64,000 nucleotides of DNA from Melampsora larici-populina 98AG31. Lineage: Eukaryota; Basidiomycota; Pucciniomycetes; Pucciniales; Melampsoraceae. The DNA lies in contig NW_006768780.1 in NCBI RefSeq assembly GCF_000204055.1, positions 1,238,558 to 1,302,557 of the forward strand, written 5' to 3'. Made by a program: the position numbers and the translations under genes. Positions 19,800 through 32,911 of the stretch are shown here, in pieces. The first letter of the stretch is position 1, and every line of letters starts with the position of its first letter. Under the pieces are notes generated by a model. It was given only the letters and a program-made list of their open reading frames with translations, searched no databases and had not been told where the DNA came from.

Positions 19800-22118
19800 G
19801 GCACACCTGATGATAACTGGACTGAACAAATCCACCCGACACCAAAAACTTCTGAGTCTTGGATTCAGATCAAGTATGCATGTATACAAATTTCCCTAAG
19901 GCGTAAGACATGATCAGATGTGGGGATCTCTCGCTGCGGGTCCCAAGTTGTGTGCGGTTGATAATGCTGGTAGCTCTTCATCAGCATTATCTTGACATGC
20001 GCCGGTACTGTCTCTAGCTGGCTGTTTCATGAGTGATTGATTGCAGTCGCGACGTTTCGGGGCATCTCTGTAAGCAATGAAACGCGCCAAAATTAGCAGT
20101 CGGCCATTGATAAAGGAAGTACGTTGGTCAAGATGAATTGTCATAAAATAACCAAATCAATGCGCACATGAAGGGATGCAAGCGACTTTGATCGACCTGA
20201 TCATGAGCAACTGAAAATAAGCACAGGAGATGTTCCTTCTTGGTCGATGTGAACCAATCATGAACTCGACTAATAACCAAACTCGAAAGGTGTTAGATAT
20301 CTCAAATGCTGCTCCTTACCGAACCGTACGATCGTTCTGACTTGTTTCCTACTGATATCGGCTCGGACGAGATTATGAGGTTGTATCAGTCTCGACTCTC
20401 ACCTCACGTGGCGTGTGCATTCTTCATGATGATCAACGGGCCATATTCAGTTCAGCTGTTCAGCCAGAGGGGAAAATGTTATCTATCAATTGTGTGAGAA
20501 GGCAAAGCCATAAAACAGATGAGTGTCAGATAAGGATTCAACAATTAAATTCTCAAATTTGTTAAGGATCCTTTGTTAATTGTTCGACTTGCGACGATAC
20601 GTAAATTCATGAAGCTTTCAGCACCCTGTTTCGAAATCTGGTGCCCTATTTGAGGCCTTCTGCCGATTTGTGGTGTTATGTGTCACTTTGAGGGCTGAGT
20701 ATGAGTCATAGACAAGGGTAGATCATGCCTGTGGCCATCCATGAACTGCAAAGACATACCCGCGCTGAAGCTCACTGGGCTGCTGTAGCGATCTTATCGC
20801 CCTACCGCGAAGTTGGCACACAGCGAAAAATACCAGGCACCGGTACATGATTGAAGTAACCTGATCTTGCGTCGCAGGATTCTGCAATTTTTTCTTGAAT
20901 TGTCGTTTCCATCTCCTGAAGAATTTCTAACATATTGTCAGCCGTTTAGTCCTTCAGTCTCAGGATCAACATGTTTTTTTGTCTTGGCATTCTGATAGAG
21001 TGCTGAGATCACCTTCCAGGTCGGATTATAAGACTCCTTTGTTAAAACTTTGAGATTGTCGTATCTGTGGGATTTTACGGCTCCTGCTCTTTGAATATTT
21101 TCGAGCTTACCTTTGCACTTGAAAGATGAATCTGACTTTGATACCCCTAGTAAGCTCGTGCTTTACTAGAAGCTTCAATCGCGATCCTGATTCGTGATAT
21201 TGGCACAGGACATCAAGAATGAGAGGTAGCAGTGACTTTCTAGCAGGGTGAAGAAACTTTGGTCACTCGGTACATCCGTACTATTGAATACCGATGTTCT
21301 GCTTGCACCCTCGAGACGATGTACCGGTAGAATTCACGTGAAAGCAAGTTGGTCCAACAACCAATGACAAACTATGGAACTCTGTCATATGGAGGGAATA
21401 TGGCTCACAATTCTCAACCTTGGGACTCGGGGGCCCCTGGAGATCCACTCAGAATAAACTTGGACAATTGAAGAAAGTGTGAACTTGGTTCGCTGATCTT
21501 ACGCTCAGACTCGAGTGACTCTCACTCCTTTCGTCGACCACCCATATGTATAAAGTTTTCTTGCAAGCTTCGGCCGTGGTCCGTGGTGGAAATTCTAAAC
21601 AGTGGCTTGACTATCAGCTCTACCTCTACCGGTGTCGTAATCATGATCTTTCACCTCATGAACCGGCTATCACATCTCGTGGCAAGCAGTTTAGCATCAA
21701 ATCCAGCACATGGTCTTTTACTTCATGGAAACTGTAAATCCCTTTAAATTTACTCGACGTCCACTTGCTCTGCTCGTTCCGATTGCATATCGTTGACCAA
21801 GTGCACTCCTACTCCTCACCGGTGCTACTCCTAGATCCCCCGTATGATCAATCAGTAGAATAACGAGTGGATTCTACAAAGTGGAGGATAGAGCAAAGAT
21901 ATACTTTGACCATCACTCAATGGCTTCCCCCCGATGGGGCCATCGCACCTTGATAGTTGACGAGTCTACCTCGTGTCTCGCTACAATATAACGTGAGTTG
22001 ACGATATCGGGCTCATCCGAGGTCTTCGTTCATCGTCCTGTAAATATTGCTCCGCTCACGGCTCATTCACTCTTACTGCCTCAGACAGTGCACCTTTTCC
22101 TGCATTTTGAAAGCTGAT
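19800..22118. other. Intergenic region between secreted-protein gene and GH5 gene
   Basis: About 2.3 kb. Only short unconvincing open frames occur; no terminal repeats or RNA genes were recognised. It contains the promoters of both flanking genes, which diverge. Confidence 0.5.
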
Positions 22119-25070
22119 ATGATGACATTCAGATACCTTCCTGTCCTCCTGATTGTACAATGTGTTGCGGGCCATCCACCATACCCTCCGAGGGAGACAA
22201 GGGCAACATTGCATCTAGACTCTCACAATTATTCGACGGAGCAGAGAGGCTATTCCAAGAACGCGTTTGTGACCGCCAAAGGAGATGGACATCTTTATCT
22301 TGACGACAGGCTATTTGATTTCCGAGGTTTCAAGTAAGTCTCTTCAATTTTACCAGCTTTGTCATTTGTACGGAACGGTCACTGAAGATAAGTTTCTCGG
22401 TTTGTTTCACTTTCGGAATAGCGCACCAACCTTGCTCGAAGGTATGTCCATTAGCTCATCATGATACTCAGACAGGTTATGAACTGTAAGAGTCCTCTAG
22501 CCCGGTGCTTTACAAGTACCCCTCACTCAACCTACGATTCACACCCTTTCTGTAGGGGGCGATTGGCAGGCTCGCGATTTACTTGAGACTATCAGCGGTT
22601 TTGGAACACCTGCCACGAGGACTTATCCACTTAGGATTGCCAATACTCAGTTTGGAGGATATATTCCACCTTCATCGGGGCAGGTGATTGGTTGGGATCA
22701 AGATAGAGACGGTTTGTGATCTGTTTCGACGTTCATCCCCCCTGATTCATGCTGAAGTACATCTCGAGACCGCTTTTTGGAGGTACAGATTGGATTTACA
22801 ATGAAACCAAGTGGGAACAAATTGATCGTGTGTATGTCATTTCATCTCCGTAGCCCTCACTTCAGACTCCAGTGATTTCGGATCAGATATTTTGGAGGCC
22901 TAACGATTGACTGTCTGATTGGTTCCCCAGTTTACAAATGTCGTATCGTCATGGAGTCAAGTTGATTATCCCAATCATCAATCAAGTAAGTCGCCAATCA
23001 CAGGTTCTGAGTACCTTGATTCCTGACTTGTTATCTGACCATGTCCATTCATCAGGACTATGGTTCATCTTCGACAAACTACATTGGAAACTTCAACGAC
23101 GTAGGTTCTCTGTGATCAAGCATACGGCACTGGGGACGTTAACTGAGCTGGTTTGACGTATTTAGCTGATACGGCATAGATACAACATAACCGACTATGA
23201 CACTGCTCGAAATTCAGTCGATTGGTTTACAGACCCAGAGATGTTACGAGTTTTTAAAAAGCTTCTTTCCAAGTTCTTGAACCGGATTAACACAGTGAAC
23301 CATATTCGCTACGGTAATGATAATACTATTCTTGCCATCGAGACAGGGAACGAGATGAATTGGAGATCACAGAATCACACTAGCTGTACGCTGAATACCT
23401 ATCCATGAATTTCCAAAAGTGATCCTTGTGAAGTGTCCATTCATTGATTTCCGCTTTGTAGTCAGGCGATCCCCTCCTGCTAAGGTAAGTAGCCTTCATT
23501 CATCAACGTTTCATATCCAGGTATATTGATGAAAATGCTTCATGACTCCTTTTTGATAGTGGACATTATCAGTAGCACGTCATATCAAATCATTAGCTCC
23601 TAAACTTCTCGTGATGGATGGTAGCTAGTTGAGTGGGCAGAACCTCCCAAGCATTTATCAAATTCGATGTTATTGACCGGACATCTTGGATATTTTTCAG
23701 TGCTCGAAATATTGATCATCCATGGGAAGAAGAAGTACTAAAATCTCCAGATGTTGATATACTTTCTTATCATTTGTGTAAGTCTCTTTATCCCTTCTGA
23801 TGTATTGTATCATGAGATCATCAGTCTGTTTGGTGCTGACAGTAATGAGATCTACGCATACAAATTTATCTCACCAATAAAATAAAATAGATGGAGATGA
23901 TAACATTGACTATTTTCATGGGTAAGCCTCATGATAATCCTCCTTACAATCGCATAACTGATGTGCTATGTTTCAAAGTTTGAATGAACAAGTTCGCCGG
24001 TACAACAAAACACTTATTCTGGGCGAGCATGGGTTTTGTGAGAACGTCTCTTGAATCACTTCAAAGAATCCAACTAATAGAGTGTTATGATTTATGTAGA
24101 CTCCGAGACTTCGCTCTATAAGAAAGCATACGATCTTTATCATTGCGCTGGAACTCTCATCTGGTCTTTAACAGCGCATTCAGAGAAAGGAGGTTTTGTC
24201 ACTCACTCCGAGGGCAATGCAATCTTTAGCTACCGTATGTCATCTTTTCATCATTCAAATTTTATACATGGAGGAATCACAGGTCATTATTCTTATCCTT
24301 AAACCACTCATGAAACAATTTTTTGATAGATATACCGGGATGGGCGACTCAAACAGCCAGTGACTTTGATACGCAAGAGCACGAAGTCGTTCACTCTACT
24401 TACCGAGCAAGGTACATGGGATAGATTATTATCTCTAAACAATTACCTTGATCATCGTGACTAAATTCAGCTCGTGTCCTCAATAGCTACACGGCCTTAG
24501 GGCTTTATCCACCGCCATTCCCGATCCCGGGTAGCCCTCATGCTTTCTTTGTCCACCGCGGCGCTCATGTTGGGATTTCATGGATGGGTGTAGCATGGGC
24601 TTATAGCTATCAAATATTCGGTGTAAGTAACATAACTCGCAGAAGAGATGAATAAGAGTGACTCAAACTAGATTAGAGACTGATCTCCTTCATATCAGGC
24701 ACATGTACGCAACTTGGCTTTCAATCTTGTAGCTCAAACTGTCCACGATAACGTAGCAGCAGGAGACCTATTCTTACCTATCGATCCCACTAAGCCAACC
24801 CAAGCAATCGTCGTGAAAGTACTTCCTGCTCAACCTCAAAGATCACATGCAGGTTGGAAAGATGACAAATGGAATCATGGATCTACTCATAAATCTACTC
24901 ATAAAACTCAAACTACATCAAATGATATACAAAAATTGATACTATCTCCAAATCAACCACGCGCATTAGAAGGAGGTTGGTGGATGGTTAGAGGTATAAG
25001 TGTGGATGGAATTCCAGGTCCATTTTCAAAACCTATCTTTCTGTCACCATTTTCTAAATCAAATCCATGA
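22119..25070 (+). CDS. Secreted glycoside hydrolase family 5 enzyme (cellulase/mannanase-type)
   Basis: An (alpha/beta)8-barrel glycosidase acting on beta-linked polysaccharide, probably outside the cell. Sixteen exons are inferred: 22119-22333, 22422-22441, 22556-22711, 22789-22831, 22931-22985, 23056-23100, 23166-23385, 23462-23484, 23560-23627, 23701-23777, 23892-23922, 23979-24037, 24100-24234, 24330-24411, 24487-24622 and 24699-25070. They join in frame to 578 aa. A signal peptide is present (LPVLLIVQCVAG). DDRLFDFRGFNAPTLLEG opens the barrel. The predicted acid/base is Glu ~241 in ETGNEMN and the nucleophile Glu ~334 in LILGEHGF. A domain of ~170 residues follows, with a Ser/Thr/His-rich loop. 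GH5 membership is clear from the two Glu motifs; the substrate is not (mannan, glucan or other). Confidence 0.85.
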
Positions 25071-25737
25071 TCCATACTATCATAACCCTCAAACTTTAAA
25101 GCTTAATAATTTCACTATCTTGTGCATTTTAATGTCTCTCAGTTTCATTTGAAAAGCTCCAGTCATCTATTTTTCTTATCTATCACCCATGAGCAAATTG
25201 TACATATATCATTCCATATGATTTCTCTTACAATCCTAAAGCAGCAGTGGAAATGGTTTTGATCAATTAATAATTCATGCTTAAAAGTCAAGGGGGCGGA
25301 GTTCTTCCAAGGAAGGCAGAGACCTGCAGAGACCAATCAACGCGAATCAAACCACTAAATGTCCACTGAATGCACTTCTCTCTCGTGACCCTTCTCAATT
25401 CTTATCTCTCAATTTCAAACTTCCAAACTAAAATCCGAACTGTCAATCAACACGAGAAAAAAACAATCCAAAACAAACAAATACACTCAGTAATGAATGC
25501 TCATTAAACAATCAACCAAACCCTCTTCTCCCTCACGAGTCACAACCCATCGCACGAAAAAAAAGAAAAAGAAAACTAACAAAAAAAACTATAAGCGCAA
25601 AAGAGAAATCATGAGTTTTGTTTTCAAAAATCTAGATTTTTTTTTGTTTATTTATACACAGATTAATGAACTTAAAAAAACTAAAAACATTGATTCAATC
25701 TAAAAGAAAAAAAGTAATTCATTAGAAAACTCATTCT
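25071..25737. other. 3' intergenic region between convergent genes
   Basis: Separates the GH5 and NOP58 stops; A-rich tracts occur around 25450-25690. No gene is seen. Confidence 0.5.
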
Positions 25738-28251
25738 TCATTCATCTCCTGTTACTTTAGATTTCCTTTTCTTTGATTTCTTTTCACTTTTAGGTACTTC
25801 ATCTGTTATTGTCATCTCTACATCTTCTGATTCATTTTTTCTCTTTTTACTTTTAGCTTCAGATGCTGGTAATTCTTCATTTGAACTTTTGGCTTTCTTG
25901 GCTGCTTTTTTAGCTTCCTTCTTTAACCGTTTAGCAGTCTAAAACAAAAAAAACATTGATTAGATATAAGATCAAGAGGCTTTGGGAAATGAAAGAAAAA
26001 GCTTACAGCTTCTGCATCTTCATCATCAGCTGCCATAGAAACATCTGCAATCTCTTCTTTGCTATCGATTTCTTCAATCAAAGGTTTTTTCTTCTTATCC
26101 TTCTTACTTCTTTGAGGTACAAGTTCATCGTCATCTTTTGTTGTATCATTATTAGCAGCAGGAATCATAATATCATCTGCTGCAGGGTTATAACTACCAG
26201 CGTTTGGCATTCTCAAAGCAGGTAGTTGTTGATATGATTGTGATGATTTTCGTACAGATTGAATTCCGATCGATTGTTCTAGTCTTCTTAATCTTGATTC
26301 TAATTTGATTCGGGCTTCGATACCAATTAATGCGGCGTCTTCTGTTGATTTGGTATCTGAATCTGCTAGAGCGTCATGTCGAATTGAAAGTGCAGCTTTG
26401 GCGGCAGTCATACGAGCCATCTGATATTTCAAATTGAACATGGGTTAGTAAACAAGCTTTCAAGTACATGTGGATAGGCTAAAAATCTCGAGTCCTCACC
26501 TTTCCTTTGAGTTTTCCAGGAGCACTGCCTACTAAGCTCGAATGAAAGATTAAACCATATTTAGGTGTATCATGCTTAGTCTTCAAAGCTCTAAACAAAG
26601 CTTTTTCAGCTCCTAAGATTTGAATCGTAGAAGCAGGAGCCTTGGCAAGATTGATAAGACTACCGCTATGAGCAATCAATCTAGCACCAACCAATTCGCC
26701 TAAGATAGCTGTAAGATTAGGTGCAATAGCTGTCATTCGGTTTCTTAAATATTCAAAAAGTTCGGTACGATATTGCATAAGCGAAATCACTTGAGAAGCT
26801 AATGATTGGATATGTAAAAGATCGGTATCGGAAATTTCTGTTCCCATTGAAATTGCTGCGGCTGCTTTTAGTGTGCCTTCGAGCTCTTCTGGAAGAATTT
26901 CAGAAAAGTCGGTTTTATCGTGATCTGTCCTAACACCTGAACATTGCATAAGTTGAAAATTTATCAGTAAGTCTAGTATTCAAATATTGGGAAAAATGGT
27001 CAGAGATTCAAAGTGATTCAACTTACCCATGACTTTAACAATCTTTGCATAAGCAAGATTGTCCGTGATGATCTTGGCCATCTCAGGGAAATGCCATCCA
27101 TACCATTCCTTAACCCGCATAGCGTAAATGTTGACCTCTTTGTCTAGATCATCTAACAGAGCAATGGCCTGAACAATCATCGTGTCTACTTTGTCGGTGG
27201 AATACTTCAATTTGAATCTGTTGAACAAAATTAATCAACTTAAGAGGGATTCACTCTATTCAAATAGTTCTTTCCTGGCGACTTACCGACTCAAAGAATG
27301 ACTGAGACCCAAGTTCATAGTATTTAAGTCACTTTCTTCTACATTATATTCACCAAGAAGTCCAGCCAATTGTGAACGAATTCCTCGAAAAAGGTCCGTA
27401 GTAGTTGAATCTGAAATCACATTAAATCCGAGTTTCTTCGTGATAGCTCCACCTAAACCAAATCAATGGATTTTAGTATATTTTTTTTAGCTAGAGTAGG
27501 TGATTTGACGTACCTAGTTTAGGATCCACAACTGCTAGTGTTTCTTGACTGTTCTTGCTTTGAGAAATTTCATCTGTCAAGAATTTCTTCAAACTGTTAT
27601 TTTTTGTGAACAGAAAAACAAAACAGGATCAGAAAACGATGATGACACATGAAAGGTGTAATTGAGAGTTAAAATGAAGAAATTTTTACTTTTTTGAAAT
27701 TTTACCTTCACCAATAGCGCTCATATCTTCAACGGCATCAGCTGTACTTTTGAACCGATGAATGCTCTGTAACTTGACACTGATAAGTGGATGATATCGA
27801 TACAAAGTTGAAGCCGAAATATAGGAAAAGATAGTAAATTCGCGTAGGGATCAGTAAAGGGTGGTCTCTCAATAAAACATGAGTGACCGAATTCCTTTGA
27901 TCACATCACATCCCCATGCTCAAATCAGGTTTGGTGTTGTGTCGAAGGGAAAGACTGACAGGTTAGAGGCACTAGCCGGAGTTTCGAATTTTTTGTAAAG
28001 CTTGTCATCGCTTAATAATTTACCGTCATCGGCTACTTTGAAAAGACAGAATCCTAAAGAAGACTCGAAGAGAACCAACCTATTATTTCAAAAGAGATTT
28101 TAGAAAGACCAATGTTAGCTTAAGAACTTTGCGATGCCATTTGTAAAAATCTTGAACGTTTTGAGTAGACTATCGATCCAGTCTTGCTGAAAGAACTATG
28201 GTAGTTTCGTTTTTAATCCGATTTGAATGATGATTGAAGATATACTTACAT
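25738..28251 (-). CDS. NOP58: NOP58, box C/D snoRNP core protein
   Basis: Nop58 binds box C/D snoRNAs with fibrillarin, Nop56 and Snu13 in the nucleolus and directs 2'-O-methylation and rRNA processing. Exons (minus) are inferred as 28251-28250, 28079-27960, 27779-27690, 27593-27514, 27452-27287, 27217-27027, 26936-26500, 26420-26007 and 25938-25738, giving 566 aa. The start codon is split: AT at 28251-28250, then G at 28079. The N-terminus reads [20 protein letters not shown], as in Nop58. The Nop domain is unmistakable ([58 protein letters not shown]). The tail carries Lys-Lys-Glu/Asp repeats (KKSKKRKSK). Length is slightly above yeast Nop58 (511 aa). All phases agree. Confidence 0.95.
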
Positions 28252-31200
28252 GATTGATAGAGAATGACTTGATTGATTGATTGAGGTGGCTTTGAGATGT
28301 TCGTCGGATAGATAGTCAGCGGAAAGGAAGTCTTGATGGGTTCTTTAAAAATTTCAATGGCTTGGGTCGAATTCAAAAAAAAACTTATTAAACCTAACTG
28401 CTGTATGCATAGAGCCAGTTGTGGTACAGCATATTGCACTCTCTAGTAGCATACCTCCTTCTAATATGTTTGTACATAAACACACTGAGCGGCTGAATGG
28501 CATCCCTTCAAGATATCCTCAAAAGCTCACTAGCTCATCCCTATTTTTTTCGATCTCCTCATTTCCTGTACTGCATCATCAAAACGTCGATTCGTTCATT
28601 CTGGGCGCAGAAATCCATTGACAAAAACTGGACCAATTCAAAGTATAGGGAGAGTTTACTTTCCTACCATTTTGCAAGTCCAGATCATAGGTATTCCAAT
28701 AAAATCAACTGGCTATTGAAGAGAATGTTGGATGCTGGCTGTTTGATTCATATGTATGTATGTACATGAGGAGTTAGTGAGGTGGTGGGGGTTTAATAAA
28801 GAGATTCCAAGTGGACTCTGCTGTTGAGGGAGAGTCATCTGTGATCCTGGCCCATACCCAGTGGTTCTTGAATTGCCAAACCGCATTATATATCGGTGCA
28901 AACATCTTTGATTTCCTCAATCTCCCCGTTGCATGTGGAGTTTGACTCGAGGCTCATCTACATACCAAGCATACATTCCCTGCATGGAACTTTTTCAGCA
29001 GAGCACGATGGTCCACAAGCATGTAGCAAATTTTGTTTGCTGTAGTTGGATCTTTACCTATTGAAGTGGAAAGCTCATGAGGTTCAACTTCTTAAATATT
29101 ATGGGAAAGGTTTGATATTGAGATACGACACTCTGATCAATAGGCTATCACATTATTGAAGTCCGGAATGTCCATAGGCACCCACCAAGTGTTATATTCA
29201 TGAAGCTATGTTGCTGATTGATGTCTTCAATTGTCAAATGAGTTCCCTGAGTCTTGCCTGACCTAGCTATCCAGGAAGCACTCCACGTGGTGTAAATGGC
29301 TTTTTGATTATTTTTCACCCTTCTGCCTTACAAGACAATAAAACATATCAAGTATTGGCAGACACCCTCGATATACTCAAAACTACACAGTTGAATTGAA
29401 GGAAGGTCAACTAGTGACCAACCAAAGACCACACAGGAATGTTCAGAACAGATATCAGGACTTCCAAAAAGAGACACAAAACAACTGGAGGAGTTTGATA
29501 TTGGCACTCATTGTTTGGAAGAAAATCATGTACATAATCAAATTCTCATCAGAGAACAAAGAAAATATGAAGGTCTCAACTGTTTCCGTAAGATAACTTT
29601 TGGCAAACTCCATAATACATTTGGTCTCAAGCAAAACAATACGCAGTAGAGAGTTGAGATTGGTGTCTCGTGGGCATGCTGATGTTACTCAGAGAGATGT
29701 TGAAGTGAGATATCAAACAATTTATCGAAATGCCATTCAATCTGTGTGGAGAAGACCTGCTGAATAGTGAAACATTTGTGAAGAGAATGCTACTAGTACT
29801 GAGCGATCTGATGACAGTCAGTACCTCGTTGGGTATCGTCGGGCCTGCCGTCAGACTCAGAGACGGCCTAAAGCTATACCGACAGCGCTGGATGCATATG
29901 CTTTCTCTTGCACAGAAACGATAACACCTTCTCGGGCGGAGGTTTTCTTTTCTTGCTTTTGCTTCATCGACCGGTCACGCTACTGGTCATCACACACTCC
30001 TAGCAACATCTGGTCATTGGTCGTCATAGGATGACATATTTGCTGAAATAAACATTTTCTGGGTAACACTTGTTTGGGGATCTTCAGAGGTCTTTCCAAT
30101 CCCTATATCTTGTTCCTGCGGCTCATTGGATTCGCTCCTCCCGATCTGATTTGTCTCATATTTCATTCCGACTTATGACTCAGACTTCCTTCGCCATTGA
30201 AATGTAAACTATGCCAAGGAGCTTGTTCATAGTCTGACACCCAGTCTGACTACATAGCCTTCGGGCCTTGTGTGTCGATCAGCCGCTTTTCACCTCATGA
30301 ACTCCACTCTCAATTCAAATATCGGCTCGTCAGACGCAATGCGTGAATTTCGAAACTCGAATCTAACAAATGGAGAACAGATCGACGGCCACTCAAACCA
30401 CCGTGTGGTTCACAGAGTGCGCCGAACTTGAACTTGCTCTCCAAGCGTTTCACATTGTTGATTCCAGCCGAATTCAATAGTAGCCTTTACCTTGGCTCGA
30501 TGGATAAAACGGTGCTATTGACGTCAGAAGAGCGCTTGTTGGTAGAAACGCACAGATCATACTCTCTATTCGACTCGCAACATTGTGTCAATAGATTGTT
30601 CATATATACCATATGATGAACCAACAGGGTAGAATGGTGTTATCACTCTGGGGAACCTAACTTCCCCATACAATGCTGATGATATCAAAAAATACTATGT
30701 AAGCAAACCAAGCATGTGGAAAGGCTGGTCGGACTCCACTCAAAATAAATCTGTGTTTTGTTCTTCTTACAAAATATGGATGCTCAGCACAGTCAAAGAT
30801 GGAGATCCGCATACAATGTTCAAGGTCTACTGATCCAGTTTCATCCTTGACGTATGCAAGTACATTTTTTCAACCGTACGCAGCCTTTTGCTTTGTCTTC
30901 AAATCCGCATACGTAAGGTCGTGACAGAACGATCTTGCGCATGCGGCTTGTAGTGAAGTATACACGGAAATCCTGACCCATCCCGACCGTCGATTGCAGC
31001 CTTGTGTTCACCATAAGATGAGATTTAGTGGCGTCATTGCTGCTGAGTTTTTTTCCTCTTTGGATGCGATCGTTCTTGAGTCTCCGGCGTGACATATGTT
31101 CACTTGCTGCTTCCCTGAAAATTCTACCCATAGCTTCATGTACGCAAGTTTAAGAATGTAGGGACTCCATGAGATCCTATTTGCCCCATCGTATAATTCT

Positions 31201-31262
31201 TTTCCTTGCAGAAATTCGAGCCAATACCATATCACATAATTTTAGCTTCTCCAGTAGCCAAG
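28252..31262. other. Intergenic region upstream of NOP58
   Basis: About 3 kb between divergent genes (NOP58 minus, secreted family member plus). I saw no coding exon, terminal repeat or RNA gene that I can support. Confidence 0.45.
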
Positions 31263-32911
31263 ATGGCCGTAAAATGCCTTTTGAAAGTATCACTTGTCTC
31301 TTGTTGCATCCTATCACTTGGTGTAATATCTCATCCTATGTGGCGGTTTCGTGCCCAGAAGTCCACTTTGAATACACTTCAATCTCCTGAACTGCAAGAC
31401 TTGAACAGTTCCCAATGCGCAGGAAAGAAACTGTCGACGGCAAAAACACTACTCAGACCACCCACCAGGCGGACGGGGTTTTTGAGCAGATGCGCCTCGA
31501 ATTTGAGCTGTGTAAATCCTCAGACAGTCTCAATAAAACAAAATAAGATTACGATGCCGAGTATCTCAACTAAATCGCCGGTGAAGTGTTGGAACCTGAT
31601 GGATAGCCCGGTTTATTCAAGAGATTTGACCACCAAGGACCCGCCAAAGGAAATGGGAATTGATGAGGAAGAATGGTACCATCGGATTAAAGATCCAAAG
31701 ACTTCCGCTACACTCGGTATTGCATTTCCCGTACTACTTGAGTTCAAATCCGTTTCGATAAAAAACTAACAATGTTTCCGCAATTTGTGGTACACCTTAC
31801 ATCGATGATGGGAATGACATCGATGATGGGAATGTAATGAGACTAGAATTTCTTACTCCGTGCCTTTGTCAACTTTCGGGAGTTCTTTCAAATGCCGAAA
31901 TACCCGACAAGTCCAAAGCAGAATTGAGCGCTGCTCTGGAGACACGCTGGTCTCAAGGCGACACAAGTAAAATGGAGAAGTCTGTGATTGAGCTAGTCTA
32001 TGATATGGCAAAGAAGAAAGTGCTTAAGATGAGACCAGTAAACGTGATCAGAACGAGTCAAGGAAGTATATGCGCCATTTTAGATAAATTCTCTCTCACT
32101 TCGAATAGCGCAGCAAATAAAGATTTCGAAAACACCATCGAAAACCTTGGGAACGTGTGGCACGATATAGAAGGCAAAATGCATTTGGAACAGATGCCTT
32201 CACGTGAGGGAAATTTTCCCCTTCTACTTTACCGAAGCCATATTCCAAGTATCTAAAGCTGACTCTTGATCTTGCCTTCGAATGCAAGATGGTGGCTGGT
32301 TTGAGGAATGGAACATGGCAGGTCAAGTAATCGTGAACTGCCTCAAACTTTTAACTTCATCATGTCTAGTTCCCGGCCAATTCTATCATGAAAGTATCGA
32401 ACACGAAATCTTACTTTTGGGGAAAAGATTGGGAAACCCGATGATCCTCCGATTCTTTTACAATCTCACCAAGGATCTATTGGTCCAGCCCGAGGAGTCC
32501 AGGTCGGCTTATTACGAGAAGAAGCGCGAAGAGTTTCTGAAGGGACTTCAAGAAGAGAGGGATGTTGGAAAAAGTACAGAGACGACGCTTAGGCGTACGT
32601 ATGCACTACTAAAGGAGTTGAGGAATATGCTCCACGATGTAGATGAGGATGAAAACCGTAAGTGTCGCAGTTCGCTATCACCACATATGTTTGCGATGTG
32701 AAGTGCTTCCGTCATCATAAATTCTAATCATGATGAATATATCTCGAATCCAGCAATTTTCCCAATAGGCATACACGCTCCTATAGAATTTTTTGAAGAA
32801 GAAAATAATAAGCCAGAGCCCGAGGTTCACGCATCTACATTTCGTACATTAGGCTTTCGTAGTATCTCTATGCCAACCAATCTTAGGAATTCCCCATCTT
32901 CATCAACTTAA
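31263..32911 (+). CDS. Secreted protein, member A of a two-copy family (unknown function)
   Basis: Four exons are inferred: 31263-31716, 31847-32203, 32289-32657 and 32754-32911, giving 445 aa with all three introns in phase 1. The N-terminus is a signal peptide (MAVKCLLKVSLVSCCILSLG). A cysteine motif C-x5-C-x-N-P follows (CASNLSCVNP). The rest is predicted helical, with blocks such as WFEEWNMAGQVIVNCLKLL, LILRFFYNL-like segments (MILRFFYNLTKDL) and AYYEKKREEFLKGLQEER. The same exon plan, phases and motifs recur in the gene at 42887-44395, so they are paralogs. No known domain is recognised. Secretion is inferred; a role in plant infection is possible for a rust but unproven. Intron 1 carries an 18-bp unit repeated twice (near 31799-31834). 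Confidence 0.78.

Noticed and set aside
20306..20497. Possible small protein gene upstream of the GH5 gene
   Set aside because: 63 codons with no motif, signal peptide or splice context; not distinguishable from chance.
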